NCBI RefSeq assembly: GCF_003268655.1
Contig: NZ_CP029642.1
Location: 992,001 to 1,056,000 of the forward strand
Direction: 5' to 3'
DNA: 64,000 nt
Source of the DNA: Arthrobacter dokdonellae
Lineage (GTDB): Bacteria; Actinomycetota; Actinomycetes; Actinomycetales; Micrococcaceae
This document shows positions 42,535 to 51,983 of the stretch, one piece after another (the stretch's first letter is position 1; each line of letters starts with the position of its first letter). Made by a program: the position numbers and the translations under genes. The notes beneath the pieces are model-generated. The model had not been told where the DNA came from, made no database searches, and saw nothing but the letters and a program-made list of their open reading frames with translations.

Positions 42535-42622
42535 CGGAGACGGGGGGATTTGAACCCCCGGTGGAGTTGTGCCCCACACTTCATTAGCAGTGAAGCCCAT
42601 TCGGCCGCTCTGGCACGTCTCC
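42535..42622 (-). tRNA. tRNA-Ser (anticodon GCT)
   Basis: The minus strand reads GGAGACGTGCCAGAGCGGCC and ends with CGTCTCC plus discriminator G. The anticodon loop CTGCTAA gives GCT, reading AGC/AGU codons. A long variable arm and the TψC arm GGGTTCAAATCCC confirm class II serine tRNA. CCA is not encoded. Its 3' end is duplicated at 41155, marking it as an integration site. Confidence 0.97.
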
Positions 42623-42724
42623 AGCGCTGGCCGGGGTAGAAGCCCCCGGCCAGCATCCCAAACTTTACCTAGTGGAAGGGGTACAAAGCAAAACGGGGGC
42701 CGCGCCGGACAAGGGACCCATTTC

Positions 42725-44902
42725 CTACAACCCGCCGGTCAGCGCCCGCCAGAGGAATTCGTGGGAGGCCGTGTGCAGCCGGGCCGCCTGGGCATTGTTT
42801 CCGGCACCCGCATGCCCGCCCTCCAGCGCCTCGTGGAACCACACAGGAATCCCCCGCGATTCCATCCGGGCAGCCATCTTGCGGGCCTGCACGGGCCCCA
42901 CCCGGTCATCCGACGTCGCCGTCCAGATGAACGCGGGCGGGTAGTGGACCCCGGGATGCAGCAGGTGGTATGGCGAAAACGTCCTGATGAACTCCCACTG
43001 CTCCGGCACGTCGGGGTCGCCGTACTCGGCAGTCCAGGACGCCCCGGCGGACAGCTTCGTGTACCGGCGCATGTCCAGCAGCGGCACCCCGCAGGAGACG
43101 GCGCCAAACAGTTCAGGGTATTGCGTGAGCATGTTGCCCACCAGCAGCCCGCCGTTGCTGCCGCCCGCGCAGCCCAGGTGTCCGGGCCGGGCCACGCCGC
43201 GGGCCGCCAGGTCGCGGGCCACGGCGGCAAAGTCCTCATAGGCCTTGTGCCGCTTTTCCTGAAGCGCCGCCGTGTGCCAGTCCGGCCCGTACTCGCCGCC
43301 GCCGCGGATGTTCGCCACCACGTACACGCCGCCGCGCTCCAGCCCGTCCACCACGGCCCGGCGCTCCAGCCAGCTGCGCCCCACGGCCCCGCTGTACGCC
43401 GGCGTCCGCGAGACCTCGAAGCCTCCGTAACCGCCCAGCAGGGTGGGGTTGCCGCCGTCGAGCACCAACTCCTTCGGGCCCACCTGGAAGTACGGGATCC
43501 GCGTCCCGTCCAGGGACACGGCGAAGTGCTGCTCCACCGAGTACCGCGCCTCGTTGAAGAACGACGGCGCCTCCCGCACCGCCGCTGCCCGCACGCCGCC
43601 CGGCAGCGTTCCCCGGTACACCGTGGACGGGGTGAGGAAGCCGGTGGCGACGAGCCAGTAGTCGTTTCCGGACTCCTCGTCCTCGTCGTCGACGGCATAA
43701 GCGTCAACGGAGTGCAGCGCCGGGCACGCGTCCAACTCGGTGGCCGCCCAGCCGTGCGCCGGGTCCAGCACCAGGATCTTGGAGGAGACGTCCTCGAGCA
43801 GGTTCAGCAGCAGGAAGTCCCGGGTCCAGCTCCACGACTGCAGCGACTGCGCGGCCGTGGGCGCGAAGATCGTGCGCACGCCGCGGTCGCCGGCCAGGAA
43901 CGCATCGAGTTCTATGGCCAGCAGCGTCCCGGCGGCATGGACGGCACCGTCAACGGCCCAGTCCGTGCGCGGGCGCAGCAGCAGCCACTCCTTGTGCAGC
44001 GAGACGTTCATGTCGTCGGGGACGTCGATGTTGACCCAGTTGTCCCCCACCCGCAGGTAGCTGCGGGAGTTGAAGAAGTCCAGGACGTCGTAGGCCACGT
44101 CGCGCTCAAATCCGGGCGTGCTGCTGTGCGAAACCCCGCCGCTGAGGTGGTCCAGCGGCACGGAGAACAGCGGCTCCTTCGCCGCCAGCTGGTTCAGCGA
44201 TTCGCCGCGTCGCAACACGCGTGCAGCCGCCGGATAGGAGGAGGCCGTCATGGAGCCGGGACCCGTGTCCGTCCCCACATAGAGCGTGTCCGCATCCAGC
44301 CAGCTCAGACGCGTCTTCGCCGTCGGCAGTTCAAAGCCGTCCGGCACGAAGGTGCGCGCCTGCAGGTCGAATTCGCGATACGTGACGGCGTCGCCGCCGT
44401 CGGGGGAGAGTGCCACCATGGCCAGGCGGTATTCCTCCCCTGCCGCCGGACGCAGGAGCGACGCCCCCGCCCACAGCCACTCCGCGCCGTCGGCTTCGCT
44501 GAGCGCATCAACGTCCAGCAGCAGCTGCCAGTCCGGGCTGCCGGAAGCGTAGCTGTCCCAGTCCGTGCGCCGCCACAATCCGCGCGGGTTCGCCTCATCC
44601 CGCCAAAAGTTGTAGTACCAGTCCCCGTGCTTGGACACCATGGCAATGCGGTCCTTGGAGTCGAGCACCTCCAGCACGGAAGCCTCCAGCGCGGTGTAGG
44701 CCGGGTTCACCAGGGCGGCGTCGGTGCGGGCGTTCCTCTCCCGGACCCACGCCATCGCGGCGTCCCCCTGGATGTCCTCCAACCACAGGTTCTCATCAAA
44801 GGGCTGTTGAGCCACACCGGCCCGGGCGGGCTCGACCACGGCCCCGGCAGGCTGCGCGGCAGGGGTGGACGGGGCCGTGGCGTCACTATTCAGCTGGGTC
44901 AT
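42725..44902 (-). CDS. Prolyl oligopeptidase family serine peptidase
   Basis: This 725-residue cytoplasmic peptidase cleaves short peptides, classically after proline. It has an N-terminal beta-propeller (start NLWLEDIQGDAAMAWVRERN) and a C-terminal alpha/beta-hydrolase domain. The nucleophile is the serine in CAGGSNGGLL, the aspartate is in TATSDDRVGP, and the histidine is in EGGHAGAGN. The block VVANIRGGGEYGPDWH is the S9A oxyanion region. The ATG at 44902 is followed by about 35 weakly conserved residues, so a slightly later start is possible. No signal peptide is seen. Confidence 0.92.
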   Translation of the reverse strand: MTQLNSDATAPSTPAAQPAGAVVEPARAGVAQQPFDENLWLEDIQGDAAMAWVRERNARTDAALVNPAYTALEASVLEVLDSKDRIAMVSKHGDWYYNFWRDEANPRGLWRRTDWDSYASGSPDWQLLLDVDALSEADGAEWLWAGASLLRPAAGEEYRLAMVALSPDGGDAVTYREFDLQARTFVPDGFELPTAKTRLSWLDADTLYVGTDTGPGSMTASSYPAAARVLRRGESLNQLAAKEPLFSVPLDHLSGGVSHSSTPGFERDVAYDVLDFFNSRSYLRVGDNWVNIDVPDDMNVSLHKEWLLLRPRTDWAVDGAVHAAGTLLAIELDAFLAGDRGVRTIFAPTAAQSLQSWSWTRDFLLLNLLEDVSSKILVLDPAHGWAATELDACPALHSVDAYAVDDEDEESGNDYWLVATGFLTPSTVYRGTLPGGVRAAAVREAPSFFNEARYSVEQHFAVSLDGTRIPYFQVGPKELVLDGGNPTLLGGYGGFEVSRTPAYSGAVGRSWLERRAVVDGLERGGVYVVANIRGGGEYGPDWHTAALQEKRHKAYEDFAAVARDLAARGVARPGHLGCAGGSNGGLLVGNMLTQYPELFGAVSCGVPLLDMRRYTKLSAGASWTAEYGDPDVPEQWEFIRTFSPYHLLHPGVHYPPAFIWTATSDDRVGPVQARKMAARMESRGIPVWFHEALEGGHAGAGNNAQAARLHTASHEFLWRALTGGL

Positions 44903-45008
44903 GGCCCCATCCTAGGCAGCGGCGCGGCGCAGTCCCGCAGTGCCGCCGCGGAGGCAGCGGTGCAGAAGCGCCGCGGCGGCGGTCTAGGCCATCAGTTAAG
45001 CTCAAGGG

Positions 45009-46985
45009 GTGGATTCCTTGGGCGGGCAGGCAGTGGTCATTGTGGGGGCGGGTCCCCGCGGCACGTCCGTCATGGAACGGCTGCTGGCTCGGCACGCGGC
45101 GGCGGCGGAAAGTGCACGGGATGCCAGAAATGCCGCATCGCCGCATCGCCCCCTGCACATTCACCTGGTAGATCCGTTCCCGCCGGGACCGGGCCACGTC
45201 TGGCGCACGGAACAATCGCGGCTGTACCTGATGAACACGCAGTCCTTCTTTCCCACGCTGATCCCGGACCAGGGCGTTGCCGCGGCGCCGCTGGCCGGCT
45301 GCAGCTTTGACGGTTGGCGCGAGCAGATGCGCGCTGCGCCGGACCCTGTGCTCAGCGACGGCGACCGCACCGAACTCGCCGCGCTCGCCTCCACCGGCTT
45401 CCCCAGCCGGGCCCTATATGGCCGCTACCTGTCCTGGTGCTTCACACGGCTGCTGGAAAAGCTGCCCGACGGCGTCCAGGTCACCGTCCACGCGGACGAG
45501 GCCAAGCGCGTGGCGAGGGACCATGAACAGGGCGGGTACGGCGTCGAACTCCTCGGCGGGGACACCCTGCGCGCGGACAGCGTGGTCCTGGCGCTGGGGC
45601 ATGTGGAATCGCGGCTGAGCCCGGCGCAGCGCGAACTGCGGGACGAGGCGCGCAGGCACGGGCTGACGTACCTGCCGCCGGCCGTGCCCAACGACGTGGA
45701 CTGGGACCAGCTTCCCGCAGGTGGAACCGTCCTGGTGCGCGGGATGGGGCTGAACTTTTTTGACGTCTTGGGCCAGCTGACGGAGGGCCGGGGCGGCCGC
45801 TTTGAGGCGACCGGCCGCGGCCCCGGCGACGCACTGGTGTACCGTGCCAGTGGCCGGGAGCCGGTCATCGTCGGCGCTTCCCGGCGCGGGACGCCGTACC
45901 GTGCCAAGGCGGAGCTTGCCAGCAACTACCCCGCGGGGGTGGAACTGCGGTTCCTGTGCGAGGAGGCCGTCACACGGATCCGCGACATGGGCGCGACGGC
46001 AGGATTTGACCATGACATCTGGCCGCTGTTGCACCGTGACGCGCTCTGGGCGTACTACACCACGCTGGCGCGGACCAGCCCCGGTGCCGTGAGCCCGGAC
46101 CTGCTGCCGGAGCTGGAAGCGCTGCTGCACGCCGGGCACGGCGCCGATGCCCGGGACTGGGCGGAAAACCTCAAGTCACTGGAGGCCCGCCACGTGGCCG
46201 AGGGCTCCGCCCTGGACCTTCCTGCCCTGGCCCGGCCGCTGTCCCGCCATCCACTGCGCCCCGGGGGGAAGCATCGCTTCGGCTCGCAGGCCGAGCTGGA
46301 TGCCGCCGTGCTGGCCTACTTGTCCGACGACGCCGCCGGCTCGGCCCGCGGCGAGGACGACCCGGTCAAGATGGCCATTGGTGCCCTGAACGCCGGCCGC
46401 GCCGTGATCAAGTCCCTCGTCGCGGACGGGGGCATCACCCAGGAGTCGTGGCTGGGCGAGCTGCGCGGCTGGTTTGAAGGGTTCGTTGAAGGCCTGGCCA
46501 GCGGGCCGCCGGCGCTTCGCGTGGAGCAGCTGGCCGCGCTGGTGCGCGCCGGGGTGGTCCACTTTGCCGGCCCGGACCCCGTGTTCCGGATCCACGACGG
46601 ACTCTTCACCGCCAGGTCCCCGTGGGTGGCGGATGATTCGTGGCACGCCCGGCACCTGGTCGAGGCCCTGGCCCCGGCCAACCGCATCCAGGGCACCGCG
46701 TCCCGGCTGCTGAACAACCTGCAGGCCGACGGGCTGGTCCGGCCCCGCGTCATGCTGGCGGCCGACGGCGGGCCCGTCGTCACGAGCGGCCTGGACGTCA
46801 CCGCGCCGCCATACCGCCCGCTCGACGGCGCGGGTCTGCCGGTTGCCGGGATGTACGCGCTGGGGCTGCAGCTTTCCTCGGTCCAGTGGGGGACCGCCAT
46901 CGCGGCCCAGGCCAATGCGGAATACCGCAGCGGCTACCGCACCGTGCTCGACGCCGACGCCATCGCCGCGGACATCCTGGCGTAG
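45009..46985 (+). CDS. FAD/NAD(P)-binding oxidoreductase-like protein
   Basis: This 658-residue protein belongs to the FAD-NAD(P)-binding family common in actinobacteria (often annotated NAD_binding_9 or adenylate-cyclase-like by error). The dinucleotide motif is VVIVGAGPRGTSV at residues 9-21. The conserved region PFPPGPGHVWRTEQSRLYLMNTQSFFPT is diagnostic, and a second nucleotide-type segment is VLVRGMGLNFFDVLGQLTEGRGG. No membrane spans are seen. The reaction is unknown. It is divergent from the peptidase gene and followed by the third copy of the palindromic repeat. Confidence 0.85.
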   Translation: MDSLGGQAVVIVGAGPRGTSVMERLLARHAAAAESARDARNAASPHRPLHIHLVDPFPPGPGHVWRTEQSRLYLMNTQSFFPTLIPDQGVAAAPLAGCSFDGWREQMRAAPDPVLSDGDRTELAALASTGFPSRALYGRYLSWCFTRLLEKLPDGVQVTVHADEAKRVARDHEQGGYGVELLGGDTLRADSVVLALGHVESRLSPAQRELRDEARRHGLTYLPPAVPNDVDWDQLPAGGTVLVRGMGLNFFDVLGQLTEGRGGRFEATGRGPGDALVYRASGREPVIVGASRRGTPYRAKAELASNYPAGVELRFLCEEAVTRIRDMGATAGFDHDIWPLLHRDALWAYYTTLARTSPGAVSPDLLPELEALLHAGHGADARDWAENLKSLEARHVAEGSALDLPALARPLSRHPLRPGGKHRFGSQAELDAAVLAYLSDDAAGSARGEDDPVKMAIGALNAGRAVIKSLVADGGITQESWLGELRGWFEGFVEGLASGPPALRVEQLAALVRAGVVHFAGPDPVFRIHDGLFTARSPWVADDSWHARHLVEALAPANRIQGTASRLLNNLQADGLVRPRVMLAADGGPVVTSGLDVTAPPYRPLDGAGLPVAGMYALGLQLSSVQWGTAIAAQANAEYRSGYRTVLDADAIAADILA

Positions 46986-47002
46986 CGCCCCCACCACGGC
47001 AG

Positions 47003-47068
47003 CTGACCCGCAGTAGTTGTCGAAAAACGCCTCGAAATCGCGTTTTTTCGACGACTACTGCGGGTCAG
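47003..47068. repeat. CTGACCCGCAGTAG palindromic repeat, copy 3
   Basis: Arms of 25 nt (47003-47027 and 47044-47068) pair with one G-U wobble; the left arm starts CTGACCCGCAGTAGTTGTCG. The centre CGCCTCGAAATCGCGT is close to the reverse complement of the centre of copy 2. It lies between convergent genes, and ATTTTTA follows on the plus strand, so it also serves as a terminator. Confidence 0.92.
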
Positions 47069-47089
47069 ATTTTTAGGTGCCGGCCGGCG

Positions 47090-50000
47090 TCAGACGCAGG
47101 CCTTCTTGCCCGGGTTGGGCTTGCACTGCTCATTCGGGTTGATGATGCGCACGGGCAGCTCCACCGTCGTCCCGCTCGGGGCCGCCGTGATGGCGATGGT
47201 GCCGCTGGTGCGGGCGTCCGCCGGCATCTTGAACGCGACCTTGGCGGAGCCGTTGGTCACGCCCGCCGTGTCCACCACGGTGCGCTTGCCCTTGCTATCG
47301 GTGAACTCGACCTTGACGGCCGTGTTCTTCGGGCTGCCCAGCGACGTCAGGTCCAGCTTGTTGACCTGGAAGCTGACGGCGCCCTTGGCATCCACCGTGG
47401 CGGGGTTGCCCTCAACCTCGACGCCGCGGCGTGCGAAGTCGGGGGCAATCGGAGCCTTGGCGGACTGTTCGCCGAGGTACTTGATCCAGGCGTCGCGGTC
47501 GATGAGGCCGGAATCCTTGGTGCGGGTGCCTTCGGTGAACACGCGGAAATTGTCCCCGCCGGTGGCCAGGAAGCTGAACGTGCCCACGCGGTAGCCGCGG
47601 GACATGTCCAGCGGTGCGCCGTTGATGGTGACCGAGGTGATGTGGTCCCCGAGCTTCCGGGTGGCGTCGTACGTGTAGGACATGTTGGAGGACAGGCCAA
47701 GGTTCAGGAACGGGCGGCTGGGGATGCTGCCGTCCGCGTTCGTCTGCCACTGCTGCTCCAGCATGGTCTTCACCTGGGCGCCCGTCAGGGTGGTGGTCCA
47801 CAGGTTGTTCACGAACGGCAGCACCGCGTTGGCGTTCGCGTAGCTGACCACGCCGTCCGGGATGCCCGCATTCCTGTACAGCAGGTCCGCGCGAAGGCCG
47901 CCGGGATTGACAACGCCGATCTCCGCACCGCCGGTTTGCGCCGGCTTCAATGCATCGAGGAGGGCGTTGCCCACCAGGTTGCCCAGGGTGGACTCGCTGG
48001 CGCGGTCGTCACGGACGTACTGGCCAGTCTCGGCGTTGAACGTCCGTGCCGTGGTGATGTCCGCGGCGATCCGGCCCACCGGCACGCTGCCGGCCACCTT
48101 GGCGTCGGCCAGGGCCTTGTCCGTGATGGCCTTGACGGCGGCCACGCGCGGGTAGGCGCCGACCAGGGCCGCGTCGTCGGCCGTCGTGCGGGCCACGTTG
48201 CGCTGCGTGTACGACTTCACCTGGTGGGTGGTGGCGTCCACGGACAGTCGGACCTGGCCGATGAACTCGCCGTAGCTGCCGGTCTGGAGCACGGGGCGGG
48301 TCTTCAGCGCGGCGTCCGCGGATACGCCTGGGATGGGTGCATCCCACGCGTACTGCTTGTGCGTGTGGCCGGTAAAGATGGCGTTGACCGACGGGGAAGT
48401 CTTGTCCACGATCTCGGCGAACGCTCCGCCTGCCGCGATTTCCTGACCCAGCGTGGCGCCGTCGGGCGTGCCGGCGCCGGCACCCTCGTGGTACTCGGCC
48501 ACGATGACATCGGCCAGCTTGCCGTCGGTGATCTTTTGCGCCACCCGGTTGACAGCCGTGACGGGGTCGCCGAAGTCAAGGTTGGCGATCCCTGACGGGG
48601 TCACAAGGGCGGGCGTCTCCTGCGTGATGGCGCCGATGACGGCCACCTTCACGCCGTTGACGTTGAGGACCTTGTACTCGTCAAGCACCGGGGTGGTGGT
48701 GCCCTTGGCGTAGACATTGGCGCCCAGGTAGTCCCACTTCGCGGCCGTGCGGACCCGCCCGTCCAGGTCGGCATAGCCCTTGTCGAACTCGTGGTTTCCG
48801 ACGGCGGATGCCGCCAGTCCCAGCGCGTTCAGCACGTCCAGCGTCGGCTGGTCGTTCTGTGAGGCGGAGGCGAACAGGCTCGCGCCGATGTTGTCACCGG
48901 CAGAGAGGAATGCCGTGTTCGCGTCGCCCGAAGCCGCACGCAGCTGCTCCACGGTGCCGGCAAACTTCACCGTGTTGGAGTCGATGCGCCCGTGGAAGTC
49001 ATTGATGTTTAGGAGGTTGACCTCCTGGGTGCTTCCGGCCGCCGGGGGCATCTTCAGTCCCACCACCACCGGGTCGTGGTCGGAGGCCGCAAAGGGGGAG
49101 GCATCGTAGAAGTTGGTGACGTTGTTGTTGTAGCGGCTGTAGCCCATGGCGATGGACTCGGCCGAGTTGATGTTCCAGATGTCCACGCCGGTGACCAGGG
49201 ATTCGGCTCCGGGGGAGGCCAGGATGTGGTCAAGGGATCCGACCATGCCGCCATAGCTGTAGGAGTGCTTGGTGGTCTTGGTGTCCTGGTCCACGTAGCC
49301 CGCGGAGGTCAGGACGTTGATGGGGTCTTCGTGCAGGTAGGCGTTGAAGTCGCCCATCAGCATGACCTTGTCGGTGCCCTGCGCCTTTTGCTGGGTGGTG
49401 GAGAATGCCAGCAAGGCCCGGGCCTGGGCCGTGCGCGCCAGGTTGGAGTTTCCCTGTCCCTGGTCGGTGTCGCCCGGGAGGGCCGAACCCTTGGACTTGA
49501 AGTGGTTCACGATCAACAGGACCTTGGACGCGTCCGGGGCGCCGGCAAGCTTGAACGACTGTGCCAGCGGCTGACGGGCAATGCCGGTGAAGGCCGCATC
49601 GTCCAGGATCACCGAATTGCCCACGGGCTCCGCGACGGCCAACTTGTAGATGAAGGCTGTGCGGATCACGTCTTCATCGGCCACGGCCGGACGGACAGCG
49701 GGGGAGCGGGCGTAGTCCCATGTGCCCGGGGCTGCGGCGTTCAGCGCAGCCACGAGGATGGACAGGGCGTTGTCGCGGTCCTTGTCGAACTTGGCGGAGT
49801 TTTCAATTTCCTCCAGCGAGAGGACGTCCGCGCCGGAGGCGTTGATGCCGGCGACGATCTTGTCCTGCTGGCGCTTGAGGTTTTCGGCATTTGCCGCGCC
49901 GCGCTGCCGGCAGCCGCCCTTGACGGTGAGGGGGTTGCCGTCACGGTCGGCGTAGAACTGGCAGGCGGGGTCTTGGTCGCCCGTGGTGGGGAAGTAGTTC

Positions 50001-51607
50001 TGCACGTTGAAGGAGGCCACCTTGAGGTTCCCGCCCACGTCCCTGGGCGTGGCGGCGCGGGAGTTTCCAAAGGCGATCGGCTGCACCGCGGCGGCGTTGG
50101 CAGCCGTCAGCGGTTCCAGCGGCTGGAACTTGTAGGCGTCGTTCCGGTTGTCCATGATCACGTTCGAGCTGAACTCGCCCTGCGAGCCGACCCGCATCGG
50201 GGTGCCGGCGCCCAGCCACGGCAGCGGAATGGAGGAGCCGGTGGTGGAGAAGTTGGTGCTGGCGCCGTCGTCGAGCTTGATGCCGCGGGCGGCGTTGGCC
50301 GCTACCTCGGCGGCGTAGGCCGCCGAGCCGTACGGAGCCACGGCGGTGGGCTGGACAAGCGCCGTCGTGCCTGCGGCCAGGCCGATCTCGCCGTAGCTGC
50401 TCAGCGAGTAGTTGTCGGTGATCGTGAAGGTGCCCTGCGGGGATACGAGCATGCCCTCAAGGGTTTCGCGCTCCGCGTCAGTCGCCGGCAGCGTCTTCAG
50501 CACCGTCGCCTTGACCTCCGGGGCGGGCTCCGCCAGCTGCGTCATGTCCCCGGCGGCAACGTTGATCTCCGTTGTCTTGTTCGCGTCCGGTGCCGAACCA
50601 AATTCGGAGACCAGGCCAAAGACCCGGACGTGGTCCCCGATCTTGACGTTGCGGACCGTGGCGGGCGAGTAAACAAAGACTCCGTCCGACGACTTGTGTG
50701 TGGCGGGGTCCAGATCGCCGCCGGTGCCGGGCGTCTGGATGAAGTAGCCGTTGAAGCCGCCGTCGGGGTAGACGGCCGTGACCTTGCCCTGGGTGGTGAC
50801 GGTGGAGCCGACAAGCGGGCTCGCGGCGCCTGTTCCCTGGACCTCGGCGATCGTCTTGTCACCGGCATCCGGTGGGGGTGGCGGCGGCTCATCCCCGCCG
50901 CCGGTGCCGGTGGGGGTGGGATCGTCGCGGGTGAAGTCGGCGGCGTTGTTGTCCGTGTCGGCGGCTCCGGTGCGGTTCAGTGAAGTGGTGACGCCGGCAG
51001 CTGTCGCGGCGGCGGTCTCATAGGTGTTGGACGTGCCGTAGCCAAGCACGTCGACGACGCCGGACTGGCCAACCAGCGATCCCGTGGGGAGGTCTGCCGG
51101 CAGCTTCGCGGCCTGGTCCGAGAGGATGATGGTGCCTGCCCCGGCGGCCGGGTTGATGGTGGTGCCGGTGTAGTCGGTGGCCGGCAGGTCCCGGCCGTTG
51201 GCGCCGTTGGAACCGCCGTTGACCAGGTAGAAGCCCTTGGCCTTGATGGTGCCGGCCAGCGGCGCCACGTTGCTGGGGGCGGCCAGTCCGGTGCCCGACC
51301 GGTACTGCAGCGACCAGCCGGCAAGGCTGATGTCCGCCTCGGTGGGGTTGTACAGTTCCACGAACTTGTTCTTGTAGCTGGCTCCCGCGCTGCCGCCGTT
51401 GAGGTAGGCCTCGTTGATGACCACATGGGATTGGGCGGTGACGGCGGCCGGAAGAGTTCCTGTGGGCGCAAGCGCCGCCGTCGTGCTGGGGTCCGCTGTG
51501 GCGGATCCTTGCTCGGCCTGCGCCGGCGCAAGCGCCAGCGGGGCCGCGGCGAGTCCGAATGCCACGAAGGCACCGAGTCCCGCCTTCATAAGGGTGTTGC
51601 TCGTCAT
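47090..51607 (-). CDS. Secreted nuclease/5'-nucleotidase (ExeM/NucH-like), 1505 residues
   Basis: This very large exported protein would degrade extracellular DNA and release nucleosides. The order is: signal peptide (to about APAQA, residue 35), a lamin-tail domain (VVINEAYLNGGSAGASYKN, from about 63), an OB-like region, an endonuclease/exonuclease/phosphatase domain (LKVASFNVQNYFPTTGD near 527, LSLEEIEN, MLMGDFNAYLHEDP near 754, SLDHILASP), and a 5'-nucleotidase (NLLNINDFHGRID near 866, VGNHEFDKG near 937, FTGHTHKQYAWD near 1079, NPGGLRADLLYR near 1234). No LPXTG anchor is present, so it should be free in the medium or wall-held by other means. I chose the ATG at 51607, since the signal peptide follows directly. 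Confidence 0.92.
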   Translation of the reverse strand: MTSNTLMKAGLGAFVAFGLAAAPLALAPAQAEQGSATADPSTTAALAPTGTLPAAVTAQSHVVINEAYLNGGSAGASYKNKFVELYNPTEADISLAGWSLQYRSGTGLAAPSNVAPLAGTIKAKGFYLVNGGSNGANGRDLPATDYTGTTINPAAGAGTIILSDQAAKLPADLPTGSLVGQSGVVDVLGYGTSNTYETAAATAAGVTTSLNRTGAADTDNNAADFTRDDPTPTGTGGGDEPPPPPPDAGDKTIAEVQGTGAASPLVGSTVTTQGKVTAVYPDGGFNGYFIQTPGTGGDLDPATHKSSDGVFVYSPATVRNVKIGDHVRVFGLVSEFGSAPDANKTTEINVAAGDMTQLAEPAPEVKATVLKTLPATDAERETLEGMLVSPQGTFTITDNYSLSSYGEIGLAAGTTALVQPTAVAPYGSAAYAAEVAANAARGIKLDDGASTNFSTTGSSIPLPWLGAGTPMRVGSQGEFSSNVIMDNRNDAYKFQPLEPLTAANAAAVQPIAFGNSRAATPRDVGGNLKVASFNVQNYFPTTGDQDPACQFYADRDGNPLTVKGGCRQRGAANAENLKRQQDKIVAGINASGADVLSLEEIENSAKFDKDRDNALSILVAALNAAAPGTWDYARSPAVRPAVADEDVIRTAFIYKLAVAEPVGNSVILDDAAFTGIARQPLAQSFKLAGAPDASKVLLIVNHFKSKGSALPGDTDQGQGNSNLARTAQARALLAFSTTQQKAQGTDKVMLMGDFNAYLHEDPINVLTSAGYVDQDTKTTKHSYSYGGMVGSLDHILASPGAESLVTGVDIWNINSAESIAMGYSRYNNNVTNFYDASPFAASDHDPVVVGLKMPPAAGSTQEVNLLNINDFHGRIDSNTVKFAGTVEQLRAASGDANTAFLSAGDNIGASLFASASQNDQPTLDVLNALGLAASAVGNHEFDKGYADLDGRVRTAAKWDYLGANVYAKGTTTPVLDEYKVLNVNGVKVAVIGAITQETPALVTPSGIANLDFGDPVTAVNRVAQKITDGKLADVIVAEYHEGAGAGTPDGATLGQEIAAGGAFAEIVDKTSPSVNAIFTGHTHKQYAWDAPIPGVSADAALKTRPVLQTGSYGEFIGQVRLSVDATTHQVKSYTQRNVARTTADDAALVGAYPRVAAVKAITDKALADAKVAGSVPVGRIAADITTARTFNAETGQYVRDDRASESTLGNLVGNALLDALKPAQTGGAEIGVVNPGGLRADLLYRNAGIPDGVVSYANANAVLPFVNNLWTTTLTGAQVKTMLEQQWQTNADGSIPSRPFLNLGLSSNMSYTYDATRKLGDHITSVTINGAPLDMSRGYRVGTFSFLATGGDNFRVFTEGTRTKDSGLIDRDAWIKYLGEQSAKAPIAPDFARRGVEVEGNPATVDAKGAVSFQVNKLDLTSLGSPKNTAVKVEFTDSKGKRTVVDTAGVTNGSAKVAFKMPADARTSGTIAITAAPSGTTVELPVRIINPNEQCKPNPGKKACV

Positions 51608-51983
51608 GTTTCCAACTCTCGGATTCTGGCACACCTTTGTGCTGCCGGTGATGATGAACTGCCTGCCTCGGAAGCCAGCCAAAGCCGAAAGCCGGTCCCT
51701 GGACTCCTGCAGGAACGTGTTTGAGCCAAACACATAGGTGTGAATCAACCATGAACACAGGGTGTTGGTCAAGGAAACCCAGCCTTTATACAGGAAATGG
51801 TGGTAAGCACCCGCCGTTCACGCCCGCATCGGGGCCGCCGAAAAGTTTTGAAACCAGATTTCAAAAGGGTTGTTGCATGGGTCACAAAATTAAACTAGAG
51901 TCTAGTTTCAGTTATTGTTTGAGCCGCTGGACGTCCTGCCTTCCCTGCCGGGAACGGTCCGTCCGTGATTTTGGAGTGATTTG
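51608..51983. promoter_or_regulatory. Divergent promoter region with putative TetR operator
   Basis: This 376-bp region contains no supported gene and separates the nuclease gene from the acyl-CoA dehydrogenase gene. AAACTAGAGTCTAGTTT (51892-51908) is a perfect 8-1-8 palindrome about 75 bp before the dehydrogenase start, resembling KstR-type TetR operators. An AT-rich stretch before it (51850-51895) may hold a promoter. A near-copy of the palindrome recurs at 63002. Confidence 0.65.

Larger units (their letters stand above)
41155..42553. mobile_element. Decayed integrative element in tRNA-Ser(GCT)
   Basis: An identical 20-bp block, GCGGAGACGGGGGGATTTGA, marks both ends: at 42534 it is the 3' end of the intact tRNA-Ser(GCT), and at 41155 it stands alone. 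Duplication of a tRNA 3' end is the hallmark of tyrosine-integrase insertion. The 1.4 kb between holds a phage-type HTH regulator and a frameshifted ImmA/IrrE-like gene, and has weaker codon bias than its surroundings. No integrase remains, so the element is a relic. Confidence 0.75.
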
